Of a stretch of DNA of 64,000 nucleotides, positions 17,299 through 25,709 are shown piece after piece; within the stretch, counting starts at the first letter, position 1; each line of letters begins with the position of its first letter. Below the pieces are notes generated by a model that was not told the origin of the DNA, did no database searches, and was given only the letters and a program-made list of their open reading frames with translations. The position numbers and the translations under genes were made by a program. Source of the DNA: Arthrobacter sp. V1I7 (lineage in GTDB: Bacteria; Actinomycetota; Actinomycetes; Actinomycetales; Micrococcaceae); the NCBI RefSeq assembly GCF_030817015.1, contig NZ_JAUSYS010000001.1, positions 3,162,001 through 3,226,000 of the forward strand. Reading direction: 5' to 3'.

Positions 17299-19038
17299 AC
17301 GTCTCCTGATGCCGAACTCATCCGACTGCTGGGCGAAGCCCGGGACTGGGCCGCCCAGGACCCGGACCCGGCCACCGTCGCGGGCCTCTCCGAGCTAATC
17401 CAGCTGACGGCCGGCGGCGCCGCTGCCGCCCGCCAGGAGCTGACGGACAGCTTCAGCGGCACCCTGCAGTTCGGCACCGCAGGCCTCCGGGCGGCCCTCG
17501 GCCCCGGCCCGAACCGGATGAACCGCATGGTGGTGCGCCGCGCCGCGGCCGGCTTCACCGCGTTCCTGGCCAACGCCGTCGAGCAGGCCTCCCCCGGCAC
17601 CCGGCCGCGCGCCGTCGTCGGCTACGACGCCCGCTACAACTCCGAAATTTTCGCCGAGGAGACGGCGGCAGTCCTCACGGCCGCCGGAATTGAAACCTTC
17701 CTGATGCCTGCGGCCCTGCCGACGCCGCTGCTCGCCTACGCGGTCCGGGCGCTGGAGTGCGACGGCGGCGTGATGGTGACCGCCAGCCACAACCCGCCGC
17801 AGGACAACGGCTACAAGGTCTACCTCGGCCGGCACGCCGTCGAGGAAAGCGGCCGCGGGGCGCAGATCGTCGCACCCTACGACACCCTGATCGCGGCCAG
17901 GATCGACGCCGTCGGCGCGCTGGAGTCCATCGTCCTGGCCAAGGAAGGCTGGACGGTGCTTGACCCCTCCATCGCGGCCGACTACGCGGCCGCCGTCGCG
18001 GCCCTCGCCGTTCCCGAGCACTTCCCTGCCCGGGACCTCAAGATCGTCCTGACCCCGATGCATGGCGTGGGCGGAGGGACGGCCGTGGCCGTCCTCAACG
18101 CGGCAGGCTTTGCCGACGTCACCTTGGTCGCCGAGCAGGCGGAACCGGACCCCGACTTCCCCACGGTGAACTTCCCGAACCCGGAAGAGCCCGGTGCCCT
18201 GGACCTGGCCCTCGAGACCGCGTCCCGCGTGGACGCCGATATCGTTCTCGCCAACGACCCCGACGCCGACCGCGCCGCGGTTGCCGCGAAGGACCCGGAC
18301 ACGGGCGCCTGGCGCATGCTGCGCGGCGACGAGGTCGGAGCCCTGCTGGGCGCTCATGCCGTGGCCCGTCTGGCGGCTGCCGGCGGTGAGGCCGCGGGGG
18401 GCGTTTTCGCCAACTCGATCGTGTCCTCGCGGTTGCTCGCGCGGATCGCGGCTGCCGCGGGCTATGCACATGAGGAAACCCTGACGGGCTTCAAGTGGAT
18501 TGCGCGTGTGCCGGGCCTGCTCTACGGCTACGAGGAGGCGCTGGGCTACTGCGTCGCGCCGTCACTGGTCCGGGACAAGGACGGGATCTCCGCCGCCGTG
18601 CTGATCGCGGAATTCGCGGCCGCGGCCAAGGCCGAGGGCAAGACCATCTTTGACACGCTGGATGAGCTGTACCTCGTGCACGGCCTCCACGCGAGCGACC
18701 AGTTCAGCATCCGGGTGGCGGACCTGGGACTGCTGGACGCAATGATGAACCGGCTGCGCGTCAGCCCGCCGGAGTCCTTTGGCGGCTCCGCGGTGGAGAC
18801 GGTCGTGGACCTGGCGGCGGGCAGCGAAAAGCTGCCGCCAACCGATGGTGTGCTGTACCTGACCAAGGACCTCAGCCGCGTCATCATCCGCCCCAGCGGG
18901 ACGGAGCCCAAGCTCAAGTGCTATCTCGAAGTCATCCGCAGCGTCGAATCTGCCGCGGAACTGCCGCAGGCGCGGCAGGAAGCGCGCGGCGCCCTGGACA
19001 GCGTCCTCACCGACGTCCGCGAGGCCCTGGGGCTGTAA
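17296..19038 (+). CDS. Phospho-sugar mutase (phosphoglucomutase/phosphomannomutase family)
   Basis: 580 residues of the alpha-D-phosphohexomutase superfamily: active-site serine loop VTASHNPPQDNGYKVY, metal loop NDPDADR, sugar-specificity loop GYEEALGYCV and C-terminal phosphate-binding RPSGTEPKLKCYLEV. It may interconvert glucose-1/6-phosphate, or act as phosphopentomutase beside PNP and DeoC, which is the usual neighbourhood of this branch; the substrate is not decided by sequence. The ATG at 17296 is preferred over a TTG nine bases upstream. It converges on nirD. Confidence 0.9.
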   Translation: MTSPDAELIRLLGEARDWAAQDPDPATVAGLSELIQLTAGGAAAARQELTDSFSGTLQFGTAGLRAALGPGPNRMNRMVVRRAAAGFTAFLANAVEQASPGTRPRAVVGYDARYNSEIFAEETAAVLTAAGIETFLMPAALPTPLLAYAVRALECDGGVMVTASHNPPQDNGYKVYLGRHAVEESGRGAQIVAPYDTLIAARIDAVGALESIVLAKEGWTVLDPSIAADYAAAVAALAVPEHFPARDLKIVLTPMHGVGGGTAVAVLNAAGFADVTLVAEQAEPDPDFPTVNFPNPEEPGALDLALETASRVDADIVLANDPDADRAAVAAKDPDTGAWRMLRGDEVGALLGAHAVARLAAAGGEAAGGVFANSIVSSRLLARIAAAAGYAHEETLTGFKWIARVPGLLYGYEEALGYCVAPSLVRDKDGISAAVLIAEFAAAAKAEGKTIFDTLDELYLVHGLHASDQFSIRVADLGLLDAMMNRLRVSPPESFGGSAVETVVDLAAGSEKLPPTDGVLYLTKDLSRVIIRPSGTEPKLKCYLEVIRSVESAAELPQARQEARGALDSVLTDVREALGL

Positions 19039-19058
19039 AGCCCCACGTCCCGAGGGTC

Positions 19059-19436
19059 CTAGAGCTCCACCTCGATGTATCCGGCCACGATCCGGGTGCT
19101 GAAGGTCTCAAGCCAGAGACCCGGTGTGCCAAGGCACTCCCCGGTCTTCAGGTCATAGACTTCCTTGTGCAGCGGCGAGGCCAGCGTGGGGCGGGCCCCG
19201 CGGGAACCTGTGATGCCGCGTGCCATGACATGCGCCCCGGTCGCCGGGTCCTCCTGCGCCACGGCGAAAACCTCACCGGCAGCGGTGCGGAACAAGGCGA
19301 CCTGGCGCCCCGCAATCAGGGCTGCCTCGCCCCAGGCGGGCTCCAGCTCCTCCACGGCGCACACACGGTGCCAGCCGGTTCCAAAGCCGGGGTGTGCGCC
19401 AAAATTCCGTGCTGCGCTCTCAAGTACGGCAGTCAT
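19059..19436 (-). CDS. nirD: Assimilatory nitrite reductase small subunit NirD
   Basis: 125 residues with the Rieske-like NirD fold: GTGWHRVCAVEELEPAWGEA, ALIAGRQVALFRT, VFAVAQEDPATGAHVMARG and SPLHKEVYDLKTGECL. As in other NirD proteins, the Rieske Cys-His ligands are absent. It pairs with NirB to reduce nitrite to ammonium. The start at 19436 follows GAGGG. Unusually, it is divergent from nirB rather than downstream of it. Confidence 0.92.
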   Translation of the reverse strand: MTAVLESAARNFGAHPGFGTGWHRVCAVEELEPAWGEAALIAGRQVALFRTAAGEVFAVAQEDPATGAHVMARGITGSRGARPTLASPLHKEVYDLKTGECLGTPGLWLETFSTRIVAGYIEVEL

Positions 19437-19493
19437 TTCGGTCCCTCTCTGTACATCCCTAACGTGCTCAACCGCTCCTGCGGCCACGTCTCC

Positions 19494-19514
19494 AAGCTAG
19501 GCCCGAGGTGTTTC
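19494..19514 (-). promoter_or_regulatory. nirD promoter with GlnR-like half-site
   Basis: On the minus strand GAAAC (19514-19510) is followed by exactly 10 nt ending GCC and then the -10 TAGCTT (19499-19494). This is the spacing seen at the nirB and 24.7-kb promoters. Upstream half-sites at 11-bp steps are weak (CGCAT, GACAC). Confidence 0.55.
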
Positions 19515-19565
19515 AACCGGATGCGCCAAATGTGTCAGGCGGGTAAAAGAGACCTCACCCGCCCC

Positions 19566-19641
19566 GAAACACATTCGTGATGCAGAAGTTAAGATCACGA
19601 AACATAAGGGAAACTGAAGCGAAACTGCGGTTGCCTAGGCT
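19566..19641 (+). promoter_or_regulatory. nirB promoter with extended GlnR-box array
   Basis: Half-sites recur every 11 bp: GAAAC 19566, GTGAT 19577, GTTAA 19588, GAAAC 19599, GAAAC 19610, GAAAC 19621. They are followed by 10 nt and a -10 TAGGCT (19636-19641). The pattern matches the actinobacterial GlnR box (GTnAC-n6-GAAAC repeats), so GlnR activation under nitrogen limitation is expected. Confidence 0.75.
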
Positions 19642-19691
19642 GGGTACACAAGCTGCAGAGCACCGTCTGCGGCCCATGCGAAAGGCCCACC

Positions 19692-22376
19692 GTGACCGGA
19701 CAGACTTCCAGCCCCCAGAACCAGGGCGCAGAGCGCACCACAACACCGCGCCGCATCGTGGTTGCCGGCGGCGGCCCTGCAGCCCACCGCTTCGCGGATG
19801 CCATGCACTCCCGGGGCCTCGACGGCTGGCACGTCACGGTCCTCACCGAGGAAGCGCACCTCCCGTACGACCGCGTCGCCCTGAGCAAGGCCCTCACCGA
19901 CGCCGACGTCGACCTCACCCTCGGCACCGCCTCCATGTGGGATCACGATGCCCTCAGCCTCAAGACCGGCGAGCGCGTTACCGGCCTCGACACCGCCGGC
20001 AAGACCGTCACGACGGCGGCCGGCACCGTGTACCCGTACGACGAGCTCGTCGTCGCCACCGGCTCCGACGCGGCCCGCCTGCCCATCGCCGGATCCGACC
20101 TCACCCACGTGTACCGCACGATCGAGGACGTCCGGGCCATCAACAAGGAGATCGCGGAGCTGACGGCCAAGTTCGGCCGCAAGGTCAACGCCGTCACCAT
20201 CGGTGGCGGCCTCCTGGGCCTCGAATCTGCGGCCGGCACCGAGCAACTCGGCGCCACCCCGATCGTCATCAACGGCTCCCCCTGGCTCATGAACACCCAG
20301 CTGGACGAGGGCGCCGGGCAGGCCCTCGGCCGCCTGATCGAGGCCAAGGGCTTCACCGTCCACGGCGGCGTGTTCCCCTCCGAGGTCCTCTCCGACGACG
20401 ACGGCCAGGTCACCGGCGTGCTCATGGCCGACGGCCGGATCATCGACGCCGACATCGTCATCGTCGCGATCGGCGTGAAGCCCCGCGACGAACTGTTCCG
20501 CCTGGCCAACGGCCCGGAAACCGAAGGCACCGCGGCTCAGTTCCAGCTCGGCCCGCGCGGCGGCGTCGTCATCGATGATTCCTGCGCCACCGAGGTCCCC
20601 GGCATCTGGGCGATCGGCGAGGTCGCCAACTTCGGCGGCATGTGCCTGGGCCTCGTGGCACCGGCCAACACCATGGCGGAGATCGTCGCGGACCGGCTGC
20701 ACGGCGGCCAAGCGACCTTCCCGGGCTTCGACACCGCCACCAAGCTCAAGCTCTCCGGCGTCGACGTCGCCAGCTTCGGTGACGCCTTCGCCCGGACCGA
20801 GCACGCCCTCGAGATTGTCTACGCCGACCCCGCCCGCGGTGTCTACCAGAAGATCGTCACCACGGACGACGCCAAGACCCTGCTCGGCGGCATCTTCGTC
20901 GGCGACGCCTCCCCCTACACGAGCCTCCGCCCCATGCTGGGCCGCGAACTGGCCGCCGAACCCGGCGCGTACCTCACCGCGGCCGGCGGCGGCGACGCCC
21001 CGGACACCGAACTGCCGGACGACGCCATCCTGTGCTCCTGCAACAACGTCTCCGCCGGAACCATCCGCGACACCGTCAACGGCTGCGGGGCCTGCGACGG
21101 CAACGCTCCCGTCCAGGAGCTCGGCGAGCTGAAGGGCTGCACCCGCGCCGGGACCAGCTGCGGTTCCTGCGTGCCGATGCTCAAGAAGCTGCTGGAAACC
21201 GAACTGACCAAGTCCGGCGTCGCCGTCTCCAAGGCACTCTGCGAACACATCGAGCTGTCCCGCCAGGAACTCTTCGAGACCATCCGGGTCCTGGAACTCA
21301 CCTCCTTCGAGGAGGTCATGGCCAAGTACGGCACCGGCGCAGGCTGCGACATCTGCAAGCCGACCATTGCCAACATCCTGGCCAGCCAGAACAGCGCCTA
21401 CGTCCTCGACGCCGGCCGCGGCACCCTGCAGGACACCAACGACCGCGCCCTGGCCAACATGCAGAAGGACGGCACCTACTCGGTGGTCCCCCGCATCGCC
21501 GGCGGCGAGATCACCCCGAAGAAGCTCGGCGTCATCGCCGCCGTGGCCGAGAAGTACAACCTGTACACCAAGATCACCGGCGGCCAGCGGATCGACATGT
21601 TCGGTGCCCGGCTGGAGGAGCTCCCGGAAATCTGGAAGGAACTCGTGGACGCCGGCTTCGAGTCCGGCCAGGCCTACGGCAAGAGCCTGCGCACGGTGAA
21701 GTCCTGCGTCGGTTCCACCTGGTGCCGGTTCGGTGTCCAGGATTCGGTGGCCATGGCCATCCAGCTCGAGCTGCGCTACCGCGGCCTCCGCAGCCCGCAC
21801 AAGCTCAAAATGGGCGTCTCCGGCTGTGCCCGCGAATGCGCCGAGGCCCGCGGCAAGGACGTCGGCGTCATCGCCACCGCGGACGGCTGGAACCTGTACG
21901 TCGGCGGCAACGGCGGTGCCACCCCGGCGCACGCCCAGCTGCTGGCCAAGGATCTCGACGACGAAACGCTGCTCAAGTACATCGACCGCTACTTCATGTA
22001 CTACATCCGCACCGCCGACCGGCTGCAGCGCACCGCCCGGTGGCAGGAGGAGCTCGACGGCGGCATCAAACACGTCGAGGACGTGGTGGTGCACGACACC
22101 CTGGGCATCGCCGAGGACCTCGAAGCCGCCATGGCCAAGCACGTGGACACCTACGTGGACGAATGGGCCGACACCCTGAAGGATCCCGAGCGCCTGCGCC
22201 GGTTCCGTTCCTTCGTCAACGCCCCCGACCAGAAGGACGACTCCATCACCTTCGTCCCGGACGAGCGCGGCCAGATGCGCCCGGCCACCGCAGAGGAGAA
22301 GGCCCTGGCCGCTCAGCAACCAGTGATGGTCGGGGCTTCCATCCCCATGCGCCCCCGCGATGAGAACGAGGTATAG
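19692..22376 (+). CDS. nirB: Assimilatory nitrite reductase large subunit NirB
   Basis: 894 residues. N-terminal FAD/NAD domains (VVAGGGPAAHRFADAM, TIGGGLLGLESAAG, IWAIGEVANFG) are followed by BFD-like [2Fe-2S] modules (LCSCNNVSAGTIRDTV, AGTSCGSCVPML, GAGCDICKP). The siroheme/[4Fe-4S] reductase half has SCVGSTWCRFGVQDS and SGCARECAEARGKDVGVIA. It reduces nitrite to ammonium with NAD(P)H in the cytoplasm. The GTG start follows GAAAGG. It heads an operon with siroheme methyltransferase and nnaR. Confidence 0.96.
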   Translation: MTGQTSSPQNQGAERTTTPRRIVVAGGGPAAHRFADAMHSRGLDGWHVTVLTEEAHLPYDRVALSKALTDADVDLTLGTASMWDHDALSLKTGERVTGLDTAGKTVTTAAGTVYPYDELVVATGSDAARLPIAGSDLTHVYRTIEDVRAINKEIAELTAKFGRKVNAVTIGGGLLGLESAAGTEQLGATPIVINGSPWLMNTQLDEGAGQALGRLIEAKGFTVHGGVFPSEVLSDDDGQVTGVLMADGRIIDADIVIVAIGVKPRDELFRLANGPETEGTAAQFQLGPRGGVVIDDSCATEVPGIWAIGEVANFGGMCLGLVAPANTMAEIVADRLHGGQATFPGFDTATKLKLSGVDVASFGDAFARTEHALEIVYADPARGVYQKIVTTDDAKTLLGGIFVGDASPYTSLRPMLGRELAAEPGAYLTAAGGGDAPDTELPDDAILCSCNNVSAGTIRDTVNGCGACDGNAPVQELGELKGCTRAGTSCGSCVPMLKKLLETELTKSGVAVSKALCEHIELSRQELFETIRVLELTSFEEVMAKYGTGAGCDICKPTIANILASQNSAYVLDAGRGTLQDTNDRALANMQKDGTYSVVPRIAGGEITPKKLGVIAAVAEKYNLYTKITGGQRIDMFGARLEELPEIWKELVDAGFESGQAYGKSLRTVKSCVGSTWCRFGVQDSVAMAIQLELRYRGLRSPHKLKMGVSGCARECAEARGKDVGVIATADGWNLYVGGNGGATPAHAQLLAKDLDDETLLKYIDRYFMYYIRTADRLQRTARWQEELDGGIKHVEDVVVHDTLGIAEDLEAAMAKHVDTYVDEWADTLKDPERLRRFRSFVNAPDQKDDSITFVPDERGQMRPATAEEKALAAQQPVMVGASIPMRPRDENEV

Positions 22377-22378
22377 CC

Positions 22379-23414
22379 ATGCAGCTCAGCATTGATCTCA
22401 CCGGCCGCGAAGTCCTGGTCACCGGCTCCGACACCGCCGCCCGCCAGGCCGTCCGGCGCTACCAGGCCGCTGGCGCCGTCGTCCTCCCGGCTCAGCACCC
22501 CGGCCGGGGCGCCGCACGACGGTCCCCTGCCGGAACGGCCCTTCCTGGTGGCCGCGGTCGACGACGGCCAGCCGGGCTGGGAGGCACTGCTGGAGCGCTG
22601 CCGCGCGACCGGCATCCCCGTCGCCGCCGAGCCCGCCGCGGGTCCCACCGGCCGGGTCACCCTGGTGGGCGGCGGTCCCGGCACCACCGAGCTGCTGACC
22701 GTGGCGGCCGTCAAGGCGCTGCGGGACGCCGACGTCGTGTTCTACGACCGGCTCGCCCCCTACCAGGAGCTTCCCTCGCTGAGCACGGCCGTACTCGTGG
22801 ACGTGGGCAAGCGTCCCGGCCACCACCCGGTCAGCCAGTCCGGGATCGAGGAGCTCATGGTCAACGCGGCCCTCGCGGGCAGGAACGTGGTGCGGCTCAA
22901 GGGCGGCGATCCGTACGTGTTCGGCCGTGGCGGCGAGGAAGTCGCGGCCTGCGTCAAAGCCGGCGTGCCCGTCCGGGTCATTTCCGGCGTCACCAGCGCC
23001 ATCTCCGTCCCCGCGGCGGCCGGGATCCCGGTCACGCACCGCGAGGTCAGCCACATGTTCACCGTGGTCTCCGGCCACGCCCCGCTGACCGAAAAAGAGC
23101 ACACCCACCTGGCCGGCCTCGGCGGAACAATCGTGGTCCTGATGGGCATCGGCACCCTGCACCAGCTCGCCGCCGGGCTGCGCCGCGCCGGAATGCGGGC
23201 GGACATGCCGATGGCCGTCGTCGAGCGCGGTTACCGCCCCGGGCAGCGCACCACCATCGCCGACCTGGGCACCATCACCACCGCGGCCGCGGACTGCACG
23301 AACCCGGCCGTGCTGGTGATCGGCGACGTCGTCCGGGTGGCCGAAGCCAACCGGGGCTCCGCTGAAGCAGCGGCCGACCTGGACCGCCTCGCCGCGTCCC
23401 TGATGGGCGCGTGA
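22379..23414 (+). pseudogene. cobA: Uroporphyrinogen-III C-methyltransferase (cobA/sumT) with a single-base frameshift
   Basis: The start at 22379 (GAGG just upstream) encodes LSIDLTGREVLVTGSDTAAR, the siroheme-synthase-like N-terminus of this family, then runs out of frame. The rest lies one frame over, from about 22489: RLSTPAGAPHDG, then the intact methyltransferase with TLVGGGPGTTELLTVAAVKA, GDPYVFGRGGEE and SGVTSAISVPAAAGIPVTHR. One surplus C in CCC at 22486-22488 explains the shift. The product makes precorrin-2 for siroheme, which NirB needs. The catalytic domain alone could still be made from an internal start. A sequencing error is as likely as a real mutation. Confidence 0.82.
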
Positions 23415-24607
23415 GAACCGTGAGTGCGCTCAATACCATCGCCCCCGAAGTCCTGCCCGGCGTTCGCGGCGTTTCCGGCGCCCCGGAGGCAATTGCCGAG
23501 GACGTCCTGGAGAAAGAGCTACCCCTCGAAGGGTTCCGGATCGGCGTCACCTCGCACCGGCGCTCCCAGGACCTGATCGAGGCCCTGGAACGGCGGGGCG
23601 CCGAGGTGCTGCACGCGCCGGCGCTGAAGATCGCACCGGTGCAGGAGGACCTGCGCCTGATCGAGGACACCCGCGCCATCATCGACGCCCGGCCCGACCT
23701 GTGCATCGCCACCACCGCGTACGGGATGCGCCGCTGGTGCGAGGCCGCGGATACCTTCGGGATCGGCGAACAGCTGCTCGAGACCCTGGGCGCCACCCGG
23801 ATGTTCGTCCGCGGCCCCAAGGCCCGCGGTGCCGTCCGCGCCGCCGGGCTGGCCGACGTCGGGATCAGCAGCGACGAAACCACCGCGACCCTGGTGGACA
23901 TGCTCCTGGCCGAAGGCGTGCGCGGCAAGACCGTCGCGGTCCAGCTGCACGGCTACACCGACGTACGCCAGCTGGAGCGGCTGCGGATGTCCGGTGCCAC
24001 CGTCCTGACCGTCACCCCGTACCGCTGGGTCAAGCCCGACGGCGCCGACCGGCTGCCGCGGCTGATCGAGGCGGCGTGCAGCGGCAACCTGGACGTGCTG
24101 ACCTTCACCAGCGCCCCGGCCGTGGACGCGATGTGGAGCACGGCACACGAGATGGGCCTGTACAAGCAGCTTGTGGAGAGCCTCAAGACGAACGTCGCGA
24201 CCGCCGTCGTGGGTCCCGTCACGGCCCAGCCGCTGCTCGACGCGGGACTGCAGCCGCTGGTCCCGGAACGGTTCCGGATGGGCGCCCTGATCCGGCTGGT
24301 CTGCGAGCACCTGGCCCTGAACCACGTCCGCCGGCTGGACACCGCCTCGGGCAGCGTGGAGCTCCGCGGCCGCTCGCTCCGGGTCGACGGCGAGGCCGTG
24401 GAGATGGCGCCGGCCCCGCTGCTGCTGTTGCGGGCGCTGCTGGGTGCCGGCGGGGCCGTGCTTTCCCGCGAGGCCTTGTCCGAACTGCTGGAGCTGAGGG
24501 GTTCCGTCCACGCCCTGGACATGACCGTGAGCCGGCTGCGCTCCTCCCTCCCGGACGGCCGGCTGGTGGAAACCGTGGTCAAGCGCGGCTACCGGCTGCG
24601 GGTGTGA
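23411..24607 (+). CDS. nnaR: Uroporphyrinogen-III synthase-like/winged-helix regulator (NnaR type)
   Basis: About 398 residues in two parts: a HemD-like domain (IGVTSHRRSQDLIEALERRG, FVRGPKARGAVRAAGL, VLTFTSAPAVDAMWSTA, TAVVGPVTAQPLLDAGL) and a C-terminal OmpR-type winged helix (LRVDGEAVEMAPAPLLLLRA, HALDMTVSRLRSSLPDG, VETVVKRGYRLRV). This fusion is the architecture of NnaR, required for nitrate/nitrite assimilation in Streptomyces and mycobacteria together with GlnR. The start overlaps the cobA stop (GTGA). Whether the HemD part is still enzymatic cannot be judged. Confidence 0.85.
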   Translation: MRTVSALNTIAPEVLPGVRGVSGAPEAIAEDVLEKELPLEGFRIGVTSHRRSQDLIEALERRGAEVLHAPALKIAPVQEDLRLIEDTRAIIDARPDLCIATTAYGMRRWCEAADTFGIGEQLLETLGATRMFVRGPKARGAVRAAGLADVGISSDETTATLVDMLLAEGVRGKTVAVQLHGYTDVRQLERLRMSGATVLTVTPYRWVKPDGADRLPRLIEAACSGNLDVLTFTSAPAVDAMWSTAHEMGLYKQLVESLKTNVATAVVGPVTAQPLLDAGLQPLVPERFRMGALIRLVCEHLALNHVRRLDTASGSVELRGRSLRVDGEAVEMAPAPLLLLRALLGAGGAVLSREALSELLELRGSVHALDMTVSRLRSSLPDGRLVETVVKRGYRLRV

Positions 24608-24625
24608 CGCAGGGCATTACCGGCC

Positions 24626-24701
24626 GGTAAATACTGGCGAACGGGCTGCGAAAAAACAGCAACACCGGGGAAACACGCCGGAAAAACCCGACGCCTACGC
24701 T
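24626..24701 (+). promoter_or_regulatory. GlnR-like promoter of the NirB-like FAD oxidoreductase
   Basis: Degenerate half-sites at 11-bp steps: GGTAA 24626, GCGAA 24637, GCGAA 24648, GCAAC 24659, GAAAC 24670, GAAAA 24681. These are followed by 10 nt ending GCC and the -10 TACGCT (24696-24701). Distances from the last half-site to the -10 are identical to the nirB promoter, and the sequence after the -10 (gggtgcaccaagc) resembles the nirB one. Confidence 0.6.
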
Positions 24702-24754
24702 GGGTGCACCAAGCACGACGGCCACACCACCGGCCACCAGCGAAAGGGCCCACC

Positions 24755-25615
24755 ATGTCCAACGTCTCCAGCACAACACCTGATTCCCAGACCCGGCCCC
24801 GGATCGTCATCGCAGGGGCCGGTCCGGCCGCCCAGGCCCTCGTCCGGCAGCTGGCCCGGACGCCGTTCGCCGGCGGAATCACGATGCTGAGCAACCGCGA
24901 CGACGCTCCCGCCGGGCTGCTCGAGCTCGCCGCCCTGCCGCAGGTTTCGCTGCGCTTCGGCCAGCCGGTCAGCTACATCGACCCGGACGGCCGGCGGGTC
25001 ACCACGGCCGACGGCCTGGAGTTCACCTACGACCAGCTGGTCATCGCCACGGGTTCCTCCCCGGCGGGAGCACCCCTGGCGGGCGCCGGCCGCTGCCTCA
25101 GCTATTCCACGATCGACGACGCCAACGGCCTCGGCGAAGCCGTCAAGGACGTCACCCGGGTCCTCGGCAGGCGTCCGCTGGGCATCCTGGTCGGCACCGG
25201 AACGGCCGCCGGTCAGGCTGAAGCGGTGCTGCGCGCCAGGGGTGTCCGTCCCGTCCGCACCACACTCCGGCCCGCGGCCGTGCTTCCCAACCTCGCGGGT
25301 TCGATGCTCCCCGCCGCCGGTGTCGTCTTCGAAGACGGTTCCAGCATGAACGGGGATCTGGTGGTTCTGGCGGAGGAACGGATTGCCCGCGACGCCCTCT
25401 CGGTGAGCGCCGGGCTGAAGACCGCCCCGCGCGGCGGCATCGTGATCGGCGAGGACTTCCGCACTTCGGTGCCCGGGATCTGGGCCATCGGGGATGCCGC
25501 CGTATTCGACGGCGTCCGGCTGGGACTGCTCGTGGCCGCCGGGTCGGCTGCCTCGGTTTGCGCGGCGCAGCTGCTGCGGGCCACGCTGGCCGAACCGCTC
25601 GCGGACGCAGCCTAG
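24755..25615 (+). CDS. FAD-dependent oxidoreductase, NirB N-domain-like
   Basis: 286 residues; the start at 24755 follows AAGGG. It has a FAD loop [18 protein letters not shown], a pyridine-nucleotide region with [20 protein letters not shown] (weaker than the usual GxGxxG) and a terminal FAD motif [12 protein letters not shown]. It resembles the flavin half of NirB, lacks all Fe-S and siroheme parts, and is about 100 residues shorter than typical reductases, with a gap where TEEAHLPYDRVALSK sits in NirB. Its GlnR-type promoter places it with nitrite assimilation; its role is unknown. Confidence 0.75.
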   Translation: MSNVSSTTPDSQTRPRIVIAGAGPAAQALVRQLARTPFAGGITMLSNRDDAPAGLLELAALPQVSLRFGQPVSYIDPDGRRVTTADGLEFTYDQLVIATGSSPAGAPLAGAGRCLSYSTIDDANGLGEAVKDVTRVLGRRPLGILVGTGTAAGQAEAVLRARGVRPVRTTLRPAAVLPNLAGSMLPAAGVVFEDGSSMNGDLVVLAEERIARDALSVSAGLKTAPRGGIVIGEDFRTSVPGIWAIGDAAVFDGVRLGLLVAAGSAASVCAAQLLRATLAEPLADAA

Positions 25616-25709
25616 CCGCTCGCCTGGGGCGGGCGTGGGGGCCGACCGGCGGGCCTCCGGGGCTTGTTTCTGTTGTGGCAAGATGGACACAGCTAGGAAA
25701 GGGACCACC

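Noticed and set aside
19635..22319. 894-codon open frame antisense to nirB
   Set aside because: It mirrors the GC-rich third positions of nirB; it has no family motifs and no ribosome-binding site, and nirB itself is fully recognisable.
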